Shown: positions 18,456 through 26,346 of the stretch, piece after piece | How positions within the stretch are numbered: position 1 is the first letter of the stretch | Layout: each line of letters begins with the position of its first letter | Assembly (NCBI GenBank): GCA_038231775.1 | Contig: JBBRKS010000002.1 | Coordinates: 1 to 64,000 of the forward strand | DNA length: 64,000 bases | Direction: 5' to 3' | Source of the DNA: Stagnihabitans sp038231775 | GTDB taxonomy: Bacteria; Pseudomonadota; Alphaproteobacteria; Rhodobacterales; Rhodobacteraceae | Notes under the pieces: generated by a model | The model's database searches: none | What the model was told of the DNA's origin: nothing | The model's input: the letters and a program-made list of their open reading frames with translations, nothing else | Program-made: the position numbers and the translations under genes

Positions 18456-18484
18456 TTGACGTGGCGTTGGGAATCGGGTTTTGT
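18456..18484 (+). promoter_or_regulatory. Candidate sigma-70 promoter of frcBCAK
   Basis: TTGACG (18456-18461) is followed after 17 bases by TTTTGT (18479-18484), beginning 4 bases past the operator palindrome. The -35 is good and the -10 weak. It is about 105 bases upstream of the frcB start. Confidence 0.45.
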
Positions 18485-18590
18485 GCGGCGCATCGTAGAA
18501 CGTCGGGTCGTGTGGCAACACCGGCATCAAGGTTCACGACAAAGCTTACAGACGGGGGAAACATCCCCCTTTTCCTTGGGAGGACTACCA

Positions 18591-19604
18591 ATGAAGTTCA
18601 AAGCTGCCGCCCTCATCGGCGCTGCCGCACTGGCACTGGCTGCGGGTTCCGCTTCCGCTGCTGATCTGGCCTGCCTGATCACCAAGAACGATACCAACCC
18701 CTTCTTTGTGAAGATGAAAGAGGGGGCTCAGGCTGCAGCGAGCGCTGCTGGTCTGGACTTTCAGGCCTATGCAGGTGTCAAGGATGGCGACGCGTCGCCG
18801 CAGATCACCGCCGTTGAAAACTGTGTGGCTGCGGGTGCCAAGGGTATCCTGATCACGCCGTCGAACGATGATGTGGGCCCAGCGCTGAAGGACGCCCGCG
18901 CTGCCGGCATCCTGGTCATCTCGCTGGACACGCCGCTGGGCGACGCCGAAGCTCAGGACATCACCTTTGCGACCGACAACTTTGAAGCCGGCCTCCTGAT
19001 TGGCCAGTGGGCCAACAAGACGATGGGCGACAAGGCAGCCACCGCCAAGATCGCGATGCTGGACATCAACAAGGACAACATCAGCGTCGACGTTCTGCGC
19101 GACACCGGGTTTCTGAAGGGCTTTGGCATTGAAGTGCCGGATCTGAAGGTTCTGGCGTCGGAAACCGACCCGCGTGTCGTGGGCCACGAATCGTCGGATG
19201 CGTCGCCTGCTGGCGGCCAGAAGGCGATGGAAACGCTGCTGGCCAAGGACCCGGATATCAACGTGGTCTATACCATCAACGAACCGGCGGCCGAGGGTGC
19301 TTATCAGGCGCTGAAAGCGGCTGGCAAGGAAAACCAGGCGATCATCGTGTCGGTTGACGGCGGTTGCCCTGGTGTGGCGTCGGTCAAGGCTGGCACAATC
19401 GGCGCCACCTCGCAGCAATACCCGCTGCTGATGGCGTCCAAAGGCATCGAAGCAATCGTTGCCTTTGCCAAGGACGGCACCAAGCCTGCCGTTTCGGACG
19501 GTCTGACGTTCTTTAACACCGGCGTGAACCTGATCACGGACAAGCCGGTTGATGGCGTCACCTCGCTGGACAGCACCAAAGGCACCGAGCTCTGCTGGGG
19601 CTGA
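18591..19604 (+). CDS. frcB: Sugar ABC transporter substrate-binding protein (FrcB-like)
   Basis: A 337-residue periplasmic binding protein of the ribose/fructose class (Peripla_BP_4). The signal peptide occupies about residues 1-22 (MKFKAAALIGAAALALAAG, cleaved after ASA). The mature start ADLACLITKNDTNPFF and the block GAKGILITPSNDDV match Sinorhizobium FrcB, which delivers fructose, mannose and ribose. The ATG at 18591 follows a strong GGGAGGA; upstream in-frame codons lack one. It is the first gene of the frcBCAK operon. A stable hairpin between frcB and frcC probably raises binding protein yield over the membrane parts. Confidence 0.9.
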   Translation: MKFKAAALIGAAALALAAGSASAADLACLITKNDTNPFFVKMKEGAQAAASAAGLDFQAYAGVKDGDASPQITAVENCVAAGAKGILITPSNDDVGPALKDARAAGILVISLDTPLGDAEAQDITFATDNFEAGLLIGQWANKTMGDKAATAKIAMLDINKDNISVDVLRDTGFLKGFGIEVPDLKVLASETDPRVVGHESSDASPAGGQKAMETLLAKDPDINVVYTINEPAAEGAYQALKAAGKENQAIIVSVDGGCPGVASVKAGTIGATSQQYPLLMASKGIEAIVAFAKDGTKPAVSDGLTFFNTGVNLITDKPVDGVTSLDSTKGTELCWG

Positions 19605-19630
19605 ACCGTCAATCTGTCTGACTTGATAAA

Positions 19631-19660
19631 CGGAAGGGTGGCTGTACAGTCACCCTTCTG
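19631..19660 (+). promoter_or_regulatory. Intercistronic hairpin between frcB and frcC
   Basis: A 30-base inverted repeat of two 15-base arms (GGAAGGGTGGCTGT against ACAGTCACCCTTCT at its core) has two wobble pairs and no spacer. It starts 26 bases after the frcB stop. Hairpins here typically protect the binding-protein message from 3' decay and lower expression of downstream genes. Confidence 0.65.
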
Positions 19661-19717
19661 CATACCGGGGGACCATCCGGTCTTTCAGACGGCCTTTTGG
19701 GAGGGGCGCCCGTAAAA

Positions 19718-20797
19718 ATGACCAGTCCAGACACACCAACCAAGACGATTTCAGACTTTGAGGCCAAGCTTGAACAGGCTGACACCACGGTCGCGCAGTT
19801 CGACCGGGATGACAAAACCGCCATAGCCATCGCGCGGGGCTTCATGCGCGACAATCCGACATTGATCCCGGCTTTGGTGCTGGTCGTGTCGGTGCTGGCC
19901 TTTGGCGCCATCGCGCAGAACTTTCTGAAAGCGAGCACGCTGTCGCTGGTGTTGCAGCAGGTTACGGTGACGGGATTTGTCGCTCTGGCGCAGACGGTGG
20001 TGATCCTGACGGCGGGCATCGACCTGTCGGTGGGCGAGATGCTGCTCTTTTCGTCGCTGGTCATGGGCAATCTGGCGGTCAACAACGGGTTGCCGACGGG
20101 GATTGCGATTGCAATCGGAATTGCGGTCGGGACGGCGATGGGGGCGCTGAACGGGGTGCTGGTCGCGAAGATGAAGCTGCCCCCTTTCATCGTGACGCTG
20201 GGGACGCTGTCGATCTATCGCGCGCTGAAGCTGGCCTATTCGCATTCGGAGTCCATCCGAAACGTGGATATCGAGCAAAAGGCACCTAGCTTGCTGTTTT
20301 TTGGCAACAATTTCAAGATGTTGGGGGCGACGGTCACCTTTGGAATGATCATGTTGCTGATTGCGGCGGCGATCATGTGGTACGTTTTGAACCGAACGGC
20401 CTGGGGGCGGCATGTGCATGCCTTGGGCGACGACCCGGACGCGGCCATGCTGTCGGGCATCGCGGTCGACCGGACGTTGATCTCGGTCTATACCATGGCG
20501 GGGCTGATTTGCGGCTTTTCGGCATGGGTGGCGGTGGGAAGGGTCAAGTCGATCAGCCCCATCGGGTTCGAGACGATCAACCTCGACAGCATCACTGCCG
20601 TTGTGATTGGGGGCACCTCTTTGTTTGGAGGACGCGGGTCGATTGTGGGGTCGGTACTTGGGGCCATCATCGTGGGCGTGTTTATCACCGGCCTGTCGCT
20701 GGCACGGGTTGACAGCTACTGGCAAACCTTTGCCACCGGTTGCCTTGTCATCATCGCCGTTGCCTTGGATCAATATCTGCGGAGGGCTTCGAAGTGA
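19718..20797 (+). CDS. frcC: Sugar ABC transporter permease (FrcC-like)
   Basis: A 359-residue inner-membrane permease of the BPD_transp_2 (RbsC/XylH) family. After a polar N-terminus of about 45 residues come eight or more hydrophobic helices. Family landmarks are AQTVVILTAGIDLSVGEML, the EAA-like RHVHALGDDPDAAMLSGI loop and GGTSLFGGRGSIVGSVLGA. It is assumed to work as a dimer with FrcA. The ATG at 19718 follows GGGAGGGG. Its stop overlaps the GTG of frcA (GTGA). Confidence 0.9.
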   Translation: MTSPDTPTKTISDFEAKLEQADTTVAQFDRDDKTAIAIARGFMRDNPTLIPALVLVVSVLAFGAIAQNFLKASTLSLVLQQVTVTGFVALAQTVVILTAGIDLSVGEMLLFSSLVMGNLAVNNGLPTGIAIAIGIAVGTAMGALNGVLVAKMKLPPFIVTLGTLSIYRALKLAYSHSESIRNVDIEQKAPSLLFFGNNFKMLGATVTFGMIMLLIAAAIMWYVLNRTAWGRHVHALGDDPDAAMLSGIAVDRTLISVYTMAGLICGFSAWVAVGRVKSISPIGFETINLDSITAVVIGGTSLFGGRGSIVGSVLGAIIVGVFITGLSLARVDSYWQTFATGCLVIIAVALDQYLRRASK

Positions 20798-21585
20798 CTC
20801 ATCCTGACGTGACCCCGGTTATCAAAGCCCGTGGCCTGATGAAGCGGTATGGCACCGTGGTCGCCATGAACGGCGCGGATTTTGACCTGTATCCGGGTGA
20901 AATCCTTGGCGTGATCGGTGACAACGGGGCGGGCAAATCCACCCTGATCAAGGCGTTGTCAGGGGCAGTCACCCCCGACCACGGCACGATGGAGCTGGAG
21001 GGCAAGGAGGTTCACTTCCGCCGCCCCGATGATGCCCGCGCTTTGGGGATCGAAACGGTGTACCAGAACCTTGCCATGTCGCCCGCCTTGTCGATTGCGG
21101 ACAACATGTTTCTGGGACGTGAATGGCGCAAACCGGGTTTCCTTGGGTCTGTGCTGCGAATGACCGACCGCACAAGGATGAACGAGTTTGCCCGGGCCAA
21201 ACTGTCGGAACTGGGGCTGATGACCATTCAGAACATCGACCAGGCGGTTGAGACTTTGTCAGGCGGCCAGCGTAAGGGGGTGGCTGTGGCGCGTGCGGCG
21301 GCCTTTGGGTCAAAGGTCGTGATCCTGGACGAACCTACGGCGGCACTTGGCGTCAAGGAAAGCCGCCGGGTGCTGGACCTGATCAAGGACGTGCGCAACC
21401 GGGGCATCCCGATCATCCTGATCAGCCACAACATGCCGCATGTTTTTGAAATCTGCGACCGTGTGCACGTTCACCGGCTGGGCCGTCGTTTGTGCGTCAT
21501 CGACCCCAAGCAGCATTCGATGTCGGATGCTGTGGCCTATATGACCGGTGCCAAGCTGCCTGACGACCTGAACGAGGCTGCATGA
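20794..21585 (+). CDS. frcA: Sugar ABC transporter ATPase (FrcA-like, single cassette)
   Basis: A 263-residue ATPase with one ABC cassette: Walker A GDNGAGKST, signature LSGGQRKGVAVARA, Walker B VVILDEPTAALG and switch histidine in LISHNMPHV. One cassette, rather than the two in RbsA/XylG, is characteristic of FrcA. Start is GTG at 20794 after GGAGGG, overlapping frcC by 4 bases. Its end overlaps frcK by 4 bases (ATGA). Confidence 0.9.
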   Translation: MTHPDVTPVIKARGLMKRYGTVVAMNGADFDLYPGEILGVIGDNGAGKSTLIKALSGAVTPDHGTMELEGKEVHFRRPDDARALGIETVYQNLAMSPALSIADNMFLGREWRKPGFLGSVLRMTDRTRMNEFARAKLSELGLMTIQNIDQAVETLSGGQRKGVAVARAAAFGSKVVILDEPTAALGVKESRRVLDLIKDVRNRGIPIILISHNMPHVFEICDRVHVHRLGRRLCVIDPKQHSMSDAVAYMTGAKLPDDLNEAA

Positions 21586-22193
21586 CCTCGTCTGAACTGG
21601 CAACCGATATCCGCCGTAGGGCGGCTGATGTGCAGGGGCGGTTCATTGTCGCCCTTGCCGGTCCACCAGGTGCCGGAAAATCGACTTTGGCCGGAAAGCT
21701 GGTGGATGCCTTGGGAAAAGACGCCCGCGTCGTCCCGATGGATGGCTTTCATTTCGACGATGCCATCCTGAACGCCCGGGGCCAGCGCAACCGCAAGGGC
21801 GCGCCAGAGACTTTTGACGTGGCAGGCTACCGCCATCTTCTGTCGCGCCTGCGGGATGAGGACGAGGTGGCCATCCCGGTTTTTGACCGCGCTTTGGAAC
21901 TGTCACGTGGATCGGCCGATCTGGTGACGGCGCAGCACCGCATTCTGGTGGCGGAAGGCAACTACGTGCTTTTGAACGAAGCGCCGTGGACCGGTCTTGC
22001 AGACTTTTTTGACATGACCGTGATGATTGATGTCGCTCAATCCGAACTCGACCGCAGGCTGCTGGACCGCTGGGCGTTTTACGGCAAGACGCCCGAGGCT
22101 GCGCGCGCGTGGATTGACGGCAATGACATGCCCAACATCCGCCGGGTCACGCAAGGGTCGCGCAAGGCCGATATCACAGTGCAGTGGAGGTGA
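21582..22193 (+). CDS. frcK: FrcK-type P-loop kinase of the sugar operon
   Basis: A 203-residue kinase of the uridine kinase/pantothenate kinase-like group. It has a P loop GPPGAGKST, VPMDGFHFDDAIL (a catalytic aspartate region) and ILVAEGNYVLLNEAPW. In Sinorhizobium the fourth frc gene encodes such a kinase and is needed for efficient transport or phosphorylation, although its substrate is not firmly known. Translationally coupled to frcA. It ends one base before the convergent EamA gene. Confidence 0.85.
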   Translation: MTSSELATDIRRRAADVQGRFIVALAGPPGAGKSTLAGKLVDALGKDARVVPMDGFHFDDAILNARGQRNRKGAPETFDVAGYRHLLSRLRDEDEVAIPVFDRALELSRGSADLVTAQHRILVAEGNYVLLNEAPWTGLADFFDMTVMIDVAQSELDRRLLDRWAFYGKTPEAARAWIDGNDMPNIRRVTQGSRKADITVQWR

Positions 22194-23126
22194 TCAGGGT
22201 GTCATGGCGGTGCGGGCCTTCGCACGCTCCAGCCCCAGCTGGCGTTCGCGCCAGATGATCAGGATGCCAGCCAAGACCACCAAAGCGGCACCTGACAGCA
22301 TGGTCCCGGTTGGCACCTCGCGAAAGATGAAAAACCCGATGCCCAGTGAAAAGATCATCGAGGCATAGTCGAAAGGGGCGACCAGCGATGCGTCGGCTTC
22401 GCGGTAGCTGGAGGTCAGCAGAATCTGCCCGACCCCGCCCAGAATGCCGCAGCCGACCAGCAAAGCCGCCTGGAAAAAGGTGGGCCAGACCCAGCCGAAC
22501 GGAATCGTGGCCAGCGACAAGACAGTGGCGGTCAGGGAAAAGTAGAAAACGATGGCCGTGGTGGATTCGACCAGCACCAGTTTTCGCACGAAAACCTGCG
22601 CCAATGCGGCGAAAACCGCGCTTCCCAGCACCACCATCGCGCCAAACGCCTCACGCGAGCCTGCGGTGGGGCCGACCGACAGGCGCGGGCTAAGGACGAT
22701 CATCACGCCGACCAGACCAAGGGCGACCGAAGCCATCCGAAACTTCCGGACATCTTCGCCCAGAAACATCGCGGCCAGAATGACCACCAGCAAGGGTGAG
22801 GCATAGCTGATCGCCGTCACCTCTGGCAGGGGCAGGTAAGACAAGCCAGCAAAGCCCAGACCCATGGCAAGCGTGCCCATCAACCCGCGCCAGACATGCC
22901 CCAAAGGCGCTTTGGCGCGAAATCCGGTGGCCAACTGGCCTTGCACCGCCAGCCACACCACGATGACAGGAATGGCAAAGGCTGACCGGAAAAAGACCGC
23001 CTCGCCCGCCGGGACATCAGCCGCCTTGATCAACGATTGCATGACGATGAAGACCAGCACTGAGGCCAGTTTCAGAAGGATTCCGCGCAGGGGCCGGGAA
23101 AAGGGCAGGTCGGGCGTATCAGGCAT
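22194..23126 (-). CDS. DMT family (EamA) transporter
   Basis: A 310-residue integral membrane protein with ten predicted helices in two EamA repeats (first repeat about residues 10-140, second about 155-285). Motifs include ADVPAGEAVFFRSAFAIP and PLPEVTAISYASPLLVVILA. EamA proteins export metabolites, often amino acids, purines or toxic intermediates. The substrate here is unknown; lying head to head with adenine deaminase, a purine link is possible but unproven. The ATG at 23126 was chosen over 23168 because the shorter N-terminus matches the family. Confidence 0.85.
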   Translation of the reverse strand: MPDTPDLPFSRPLRGILLKLASVLVFIVMQSLIKAADVPAGEAVFFRSAFAIPVIVVWLAVQGQLATGFRAKAPLGHVWRGLMGTLAMGLGFAGLSYLPLPEVTAISYASPLLVVILAAMFLGEDVRKFRMASVALGLVGVMIVLSPRLSVGPTAGSREAFGAMVVLGSAVFAALAQVFVRKLVLVESTTAIVFYFSLTATVLSLATIPFGWVWPTFFQAALLVGCGILGGVGQILLTSSYREADASLVAPFDYASMIFSLGIGFFIFREVPTGTMLSGAALVVLAGILIIWRERQLGLERAKARTAMTP

Positions 23127-23221
23127 GGCGCACCTGACCACTGGCACGCGGGGCCTGCAAGGGCGCAAAGCACTGGACGGCGCTGGTCATCTGCGCTTTC
23201 CTGACGGAAATGGAGACTGCC

Positions 23222-24922
23222 ATGACCCAAAGCCCGCTTTCCGCCCGCATCGAACAAGGCCGCGGTCTGGTGCCTGCCGACCTTGTGCTGAAAGGGGCCA
23301 GAGTGCTGGATCTGGTGACCGGCGAATTGGTAGCCACTGACGTGGCCATTTGTGGCGATACGATTGTCGGGGTGTTTGGCGACTATTCGGGCCGGGAAGA
23401 GATGGATTTCACCGGCAGGATTCTGGTGCCGGGGTTCATTGACACCCACCTGCACATCGAATCCTCGCTAGTGACACCGTTTGAATTTGACCGCTGCGTG
23501 ACGCCGCACGGTGTGACCACGGCGATCTGCGACCCGCATGAGATTGCAAATGTCTGTGGCTTGATGGGGATTCAGTATTTCCTAGATGCCGCCCCCTGTC
23601 TGCTGATGGACCTGCGCGTCAACCTCTCGTCCTGCGTGCCCTCGACCCATATGGAGACCACCGGGGCGCGGCTGGAGGCGGCGGATATCGTGCCCTTGAT
23701 GAACCACCCAAGGGTGATCGGTCTGGCAGAGTTCATGAACTATCCCGGCGTGTTGAATCAGGACCCCGGCTGCATGGCCAAACTGCAGGCCTTTGAAGGG
23801 CGCCACATCGACGGACATGCGCCCTTGCTGTCGGGTAACGATCTGAACGGATATATTTCAGCCGGTATCCGGACCGAACACGAGGCGACATCTTATGCCG
23901 AGGGTTTGGAAAAGCTGCGCAAGGGGATGCGGGTTTTGATCCGCGAGGGGTCGGTTTCCAAGGATTTGCACGCGCTGGTCGGGCTTTTGACCGAACGGCA
24001 CGCCCCCTATCTGTGTTTTTGCACCGATGATCGCAACCCTTTGGATATCGGCGAACAGGGCCATCTGGACTATATCATCCGCACGGCGATTGATTTGGGC
24101 GCGCCGCCGCTTGCGGTATACCGGGCGGCCAGTCTGTCGGCGGCAGAGGCGTTTGGCCTGAAGGATCGCGGGCTGATCGCGCCGGGCAAGCGGGCGGATA
24201 TTGCGGTGATTGACACCTTGGAAAGCTGCCGGGTCGCAGCGGTTTTCGCCGGTGGCAGGCTGGTCACCGATGCGGCCTTTGCAGCCCGTAAAACGGTTAC
24301 GCCTGTGGCGCGGCATTCGGTCAAAGCGCCGAAAGTTCAGGGCAGCCAGTTCCGGACAGGGGGAAACCGGGTTGATACGCCTGTGATCGGGGTCATTCCG
24401 GGCAAGATCATCACAGCGCATCTGACCTATCAGATCCCGCCGGTCGATGGCGACAAAAGGCCGGACATCACCCGCGATCTGGTGAAGATTGCCGTGATTG
24501 AACGGCACGGGATCAATGGGAATTTGGCGACTGGGTTTGTGAAAGGCTTTGGGCTGCAACGCGGGGCGATCGGCTCGACCATTTGCCATGACCACCACAA
24601 TATCGCGGTCGTGGGGGCCAACTATGATGACATGGCGATGGCCGCCAATCGGCTGGGGGAAATCGAGGGCGGCTTTGTTGTCGTGGAAAACGGGCGGGTT
24701 CTGGCCGAAATTCCGCTGCCGCTGGCGGGCTTGATGAGTTTGGGGAGTTTTGAAGAGGTGCGCGAGGCGCTGGTCAAACTGCGGGCGGCTGCGGCCTCAC
24801 TTGGTGTCGTGCTGGAGGAGCCGTTCCTGCAACTGGCTTTTCTGTGCCTGCCGGTGATCCCGCATCTGAAAATCACCGATCATGGGATCGTCGATGTCGA
24901 CAAGTTTGAGGTTATGCCGTGA
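23222..24922 (+). CDS. ade: Adenine deaminase
   Basis: A 566-residue amidohydrolase converting adenine to hypoxanthine and ammonia, close to E. coli Ade (588). Metal site: PGFIDTHLHIESSLV (HxH), DPHEIANVCG, DGHAPLLSGNDLNGY, HEATSYAEGLEK and FCTDDRNPLD. The C-terminal half contains the Ade-specific domain (VGANYDDMAMAANRLGEIEGG). The ATG at 23222 follows GGAG. Together with deoD (39 kb) and purH (29 kb) it supports purine salvage. The palindromic element copy 2 starts 7 bases after its stop. Confidence 0.92.
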   Translation: MTQSPLSARIEQGRGLVPADLVLKGARVLDLVTGELVATDVAICGDTIVGVFGDYSGREEMDFTGRILVPGFIDTHLHIESSLVTPFEFDRCVTPHGVTTAICDPHEIANVCGLMGIQYFLDAAPCLLMDLRVNLSSCVPSTHMETTGARLEAADIVPLMNHPRVIGLAEFMNYPGVLNQDPGCMAKLQAFEGRHIDGHAPLLSGNDLNGYISAGIRTEHEATSYAEGLEKLRKGMRVLIREGSVSKDLHALVGLLTERHAPYLCFCTDDRNPLDIGEQGHLDYIIRTAIDLGAPPLAVYRAASLSAAEAFGLKDRGLIAPGKRADIAVIDTLESCRVAAVFAGGRLVTDAAFAARKTVTPVARHSVKAPKVQGSQFRTGGNRVDTPVIGVIPGKIITAHLTYQIPPVDGDKRPDITRDLVKIAVIERHGINGNLATGFVKGFGLQRGAIGSTICHDHHNIAVVGANYDDMAMAANRLGEIEGGFVVVENGRVLAEIPLPLAGLMSLGSFEEVREALVKLRAAAASLGVVLEEPFLQLAFLCLPVIPHLKITDHGIVDVDKFEVMP

Positions 24923-24928
24923 AATCCA

Positions 24929-25016
24929 TGTGATATCACACGGGATAACACGCGTGTTATTGTTGGTAAGATACTGTTATATAACAAAATTCGAAAAAAT
25001 ATTTACCTTTTGTTAA
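24929..25016 (-). repeat. Paired palindromic intergenic element, copy 2
   Basis: On the minus strand TTAACAAAA starts at 25016 and the 16-bp palindrome ATAACACGCGTGTTAT begins at 24960 (24945-24960), the same 56-bp spacing as in copy 1. Intermediate blocks CGA, CAGT and TTAC occupy identical offsets. A second dyad, TGTGATATCACA (24929-24940), follows. Its orientation is opposite to copy 1, so the palindromes face inwards and the TTAACAAAA ends outwards across the frc-ade module. Confidence 0.7.
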
Positions 25017-25286
25017 CCCGCGTAACACAGGTGGAACGTTGCGCCGGGGTCCGGATACTGGGCTGCGAAGTTCGGGAATAGGGCGTGATCTGGTTTGGGA
25101 AACGCTTGCAAAGCGGGATAGGCAGGCCGCCAAACGCGGCTTGGTCTGTGGGTCAGCGGTTTAGATTGCCCTCAAACCCTGATCCCACCGGCCATGGGTC
25201 CCTGCGCTACAACTTCAACCCCATCCACCGCCGGGGACTGGTCTGTCGCGCGCACTCTGATAGGTAGGGGCAAAATGGAGGTTGCC
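25017..25286. other. Leader region upstream of the saccharopine genes
   Basis: 270 bases between the palindromic element and the lysine-degradation pair. In-frame codons upstream of 25287 exist, but the GGAGG at 25276-25280 sets the start there. A promoter is expected here, but no strong hexamer pair or operator was recognised. Confidence 0.4.
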
Positions 25287-26336
25287 ATGGTGCATCTTTG
25301 GGTCAGGGCCGAGCAGCGGGCGCATGAAGAGCGGGTGGGGCTGACGCCGGAGGGGGCTGCCGCACTTTTGGCGGCGGGCATTCGGGTTTCGGTTGAGGAA
25401 AGCCATGTGCGCGCCATTCCGATTGACGGCTATCTGCGCGCCGGATGCGAGATTGTCGCCGAGAATTCCTGGCCCTTCGCGCCACCTGATGCGATTGTAT
25501 TTGGCCTGAAAGAATTGCCAGAGGATGGCACGCCACTGACGCACCGGCACATCATGTTTGGCCATGCCTTCAAGGGGCAGCCTGCAGGGCAGGTTTTGCT
25601 GGAACGCTTCAAGGCGGGCGGCGGGTGCCTTTATGATCTGGAATATCTGGTGGGTGAGGATGGCCGCCGGGTTGCGGCGTTTGGCTATTGGGCGGGCTAT
25701 GCCGGGGCGGCTGTCAGCCTGAAGTGCTGGGCCGCACAGCAGAGCGGCGAGATTTGCGGTCCCGTCGCAGTCTATGCCGGCAAGGCGGAATTGCTGGCCG
25801 ATCTGCGGGCAGAACTGGCTGGGTTCGGGCGGCCCAATGCGTTGATTATTGGCGCTTTGGGGCGGGTCGGCACGGGCGCTGCGGATTTGCTGACGGCTTT
25901 GGACTGCGCTGTGACCAAGTGGGACATGGCAGAGACGGCGAGCGGCGGGCCGTTTCCGCAAGTGCTGGCCCATGAGATTTTCCTGAACTACATCCTTGCG
26001 CGGCCGGGGTGTCCGGTGTTTGTGCCCGCCAGTGCCAAGACCGATGCGCGCAAGTTGACGGTGATCGGGGATATTGCGTGCGACCCGACCTCGGACTTTT
26101 CGCCCATCAAGGTCTATGACCGGGCGACGGATTGGGATGCGCCGGCCTTGCGGGTCGCCGATAAACCACCTTTGGATGTGACAGCGATTGACAACCTGCC
26201 CTCGTTGATGCCGGTGGAATCGTCGCAGGACTATGCGGGGCAACTGTTGGCGTCGCTTCTGACGCTGGGTCAGTTGGATCAGGGCGTCTGGGGTCGGGCC
26301 AAAGCGGAATATAAGCGCCATCTGGCGTTTGTCTGA
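25287..26336 (+). CDS. Saccharopine dehydrogenase (NAD+, L-lysine forming type)
   Basis: A 349-residue protein related to the yeast Lys1 / lysine-ketoglutarate reductase domain. It has WVRAEQRAHEERVGLTPEGA (alanine dehydrogenase-like N-terminus), MFGHAFKGQP, LYDLEYLVGEDGRRVAAFGYWAGYAGA and a nucleotide-binding ALIIGALGRVGTGAADLL. Run from lysine and 2-oxoglutarate it makes saccharopine. The next gene encodes the matching second enzyme, so the pair most likely degrades lysine to glutamate plus aminoadipate semialdehyde. The ATG at 25287 follows GGAGG. No saccharopine route to lysine is expected in this group, which favours catabolism. Confidence 0.85.
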   Translation: MVHLWVRAEQRAHEERVGLTPEGAAALLAAGIRVSVEESHVRAIPIDGYLRAGCEIVAENSWPFAPPDAIVFGLKELPEDGTPLTHRHIMFGHAFKGQPAGQVLLERFKAGGGCLYDLEYLVGEDGRRVAAFGYWAGYAGAAVSLKCWAAQQSGEICGPVAVYAGKAELLADLRAELAGFGRPNALIIGALGRVGTGAADLLTALDCAVTKWDMAETASGGPFPQVLAHEIFLNYILARPGCPVFVPASAKTDARKLTVIGDIACDPTSDFSPIKVYDRATDWDAPALRVADKPPLDVTAIDNLPSLMPVESSQDYAGQLLASLLTLGQLDQGVWGRAKAEYKRHLAFV

Positions 26337-26346
26337 GGGGGACAGG

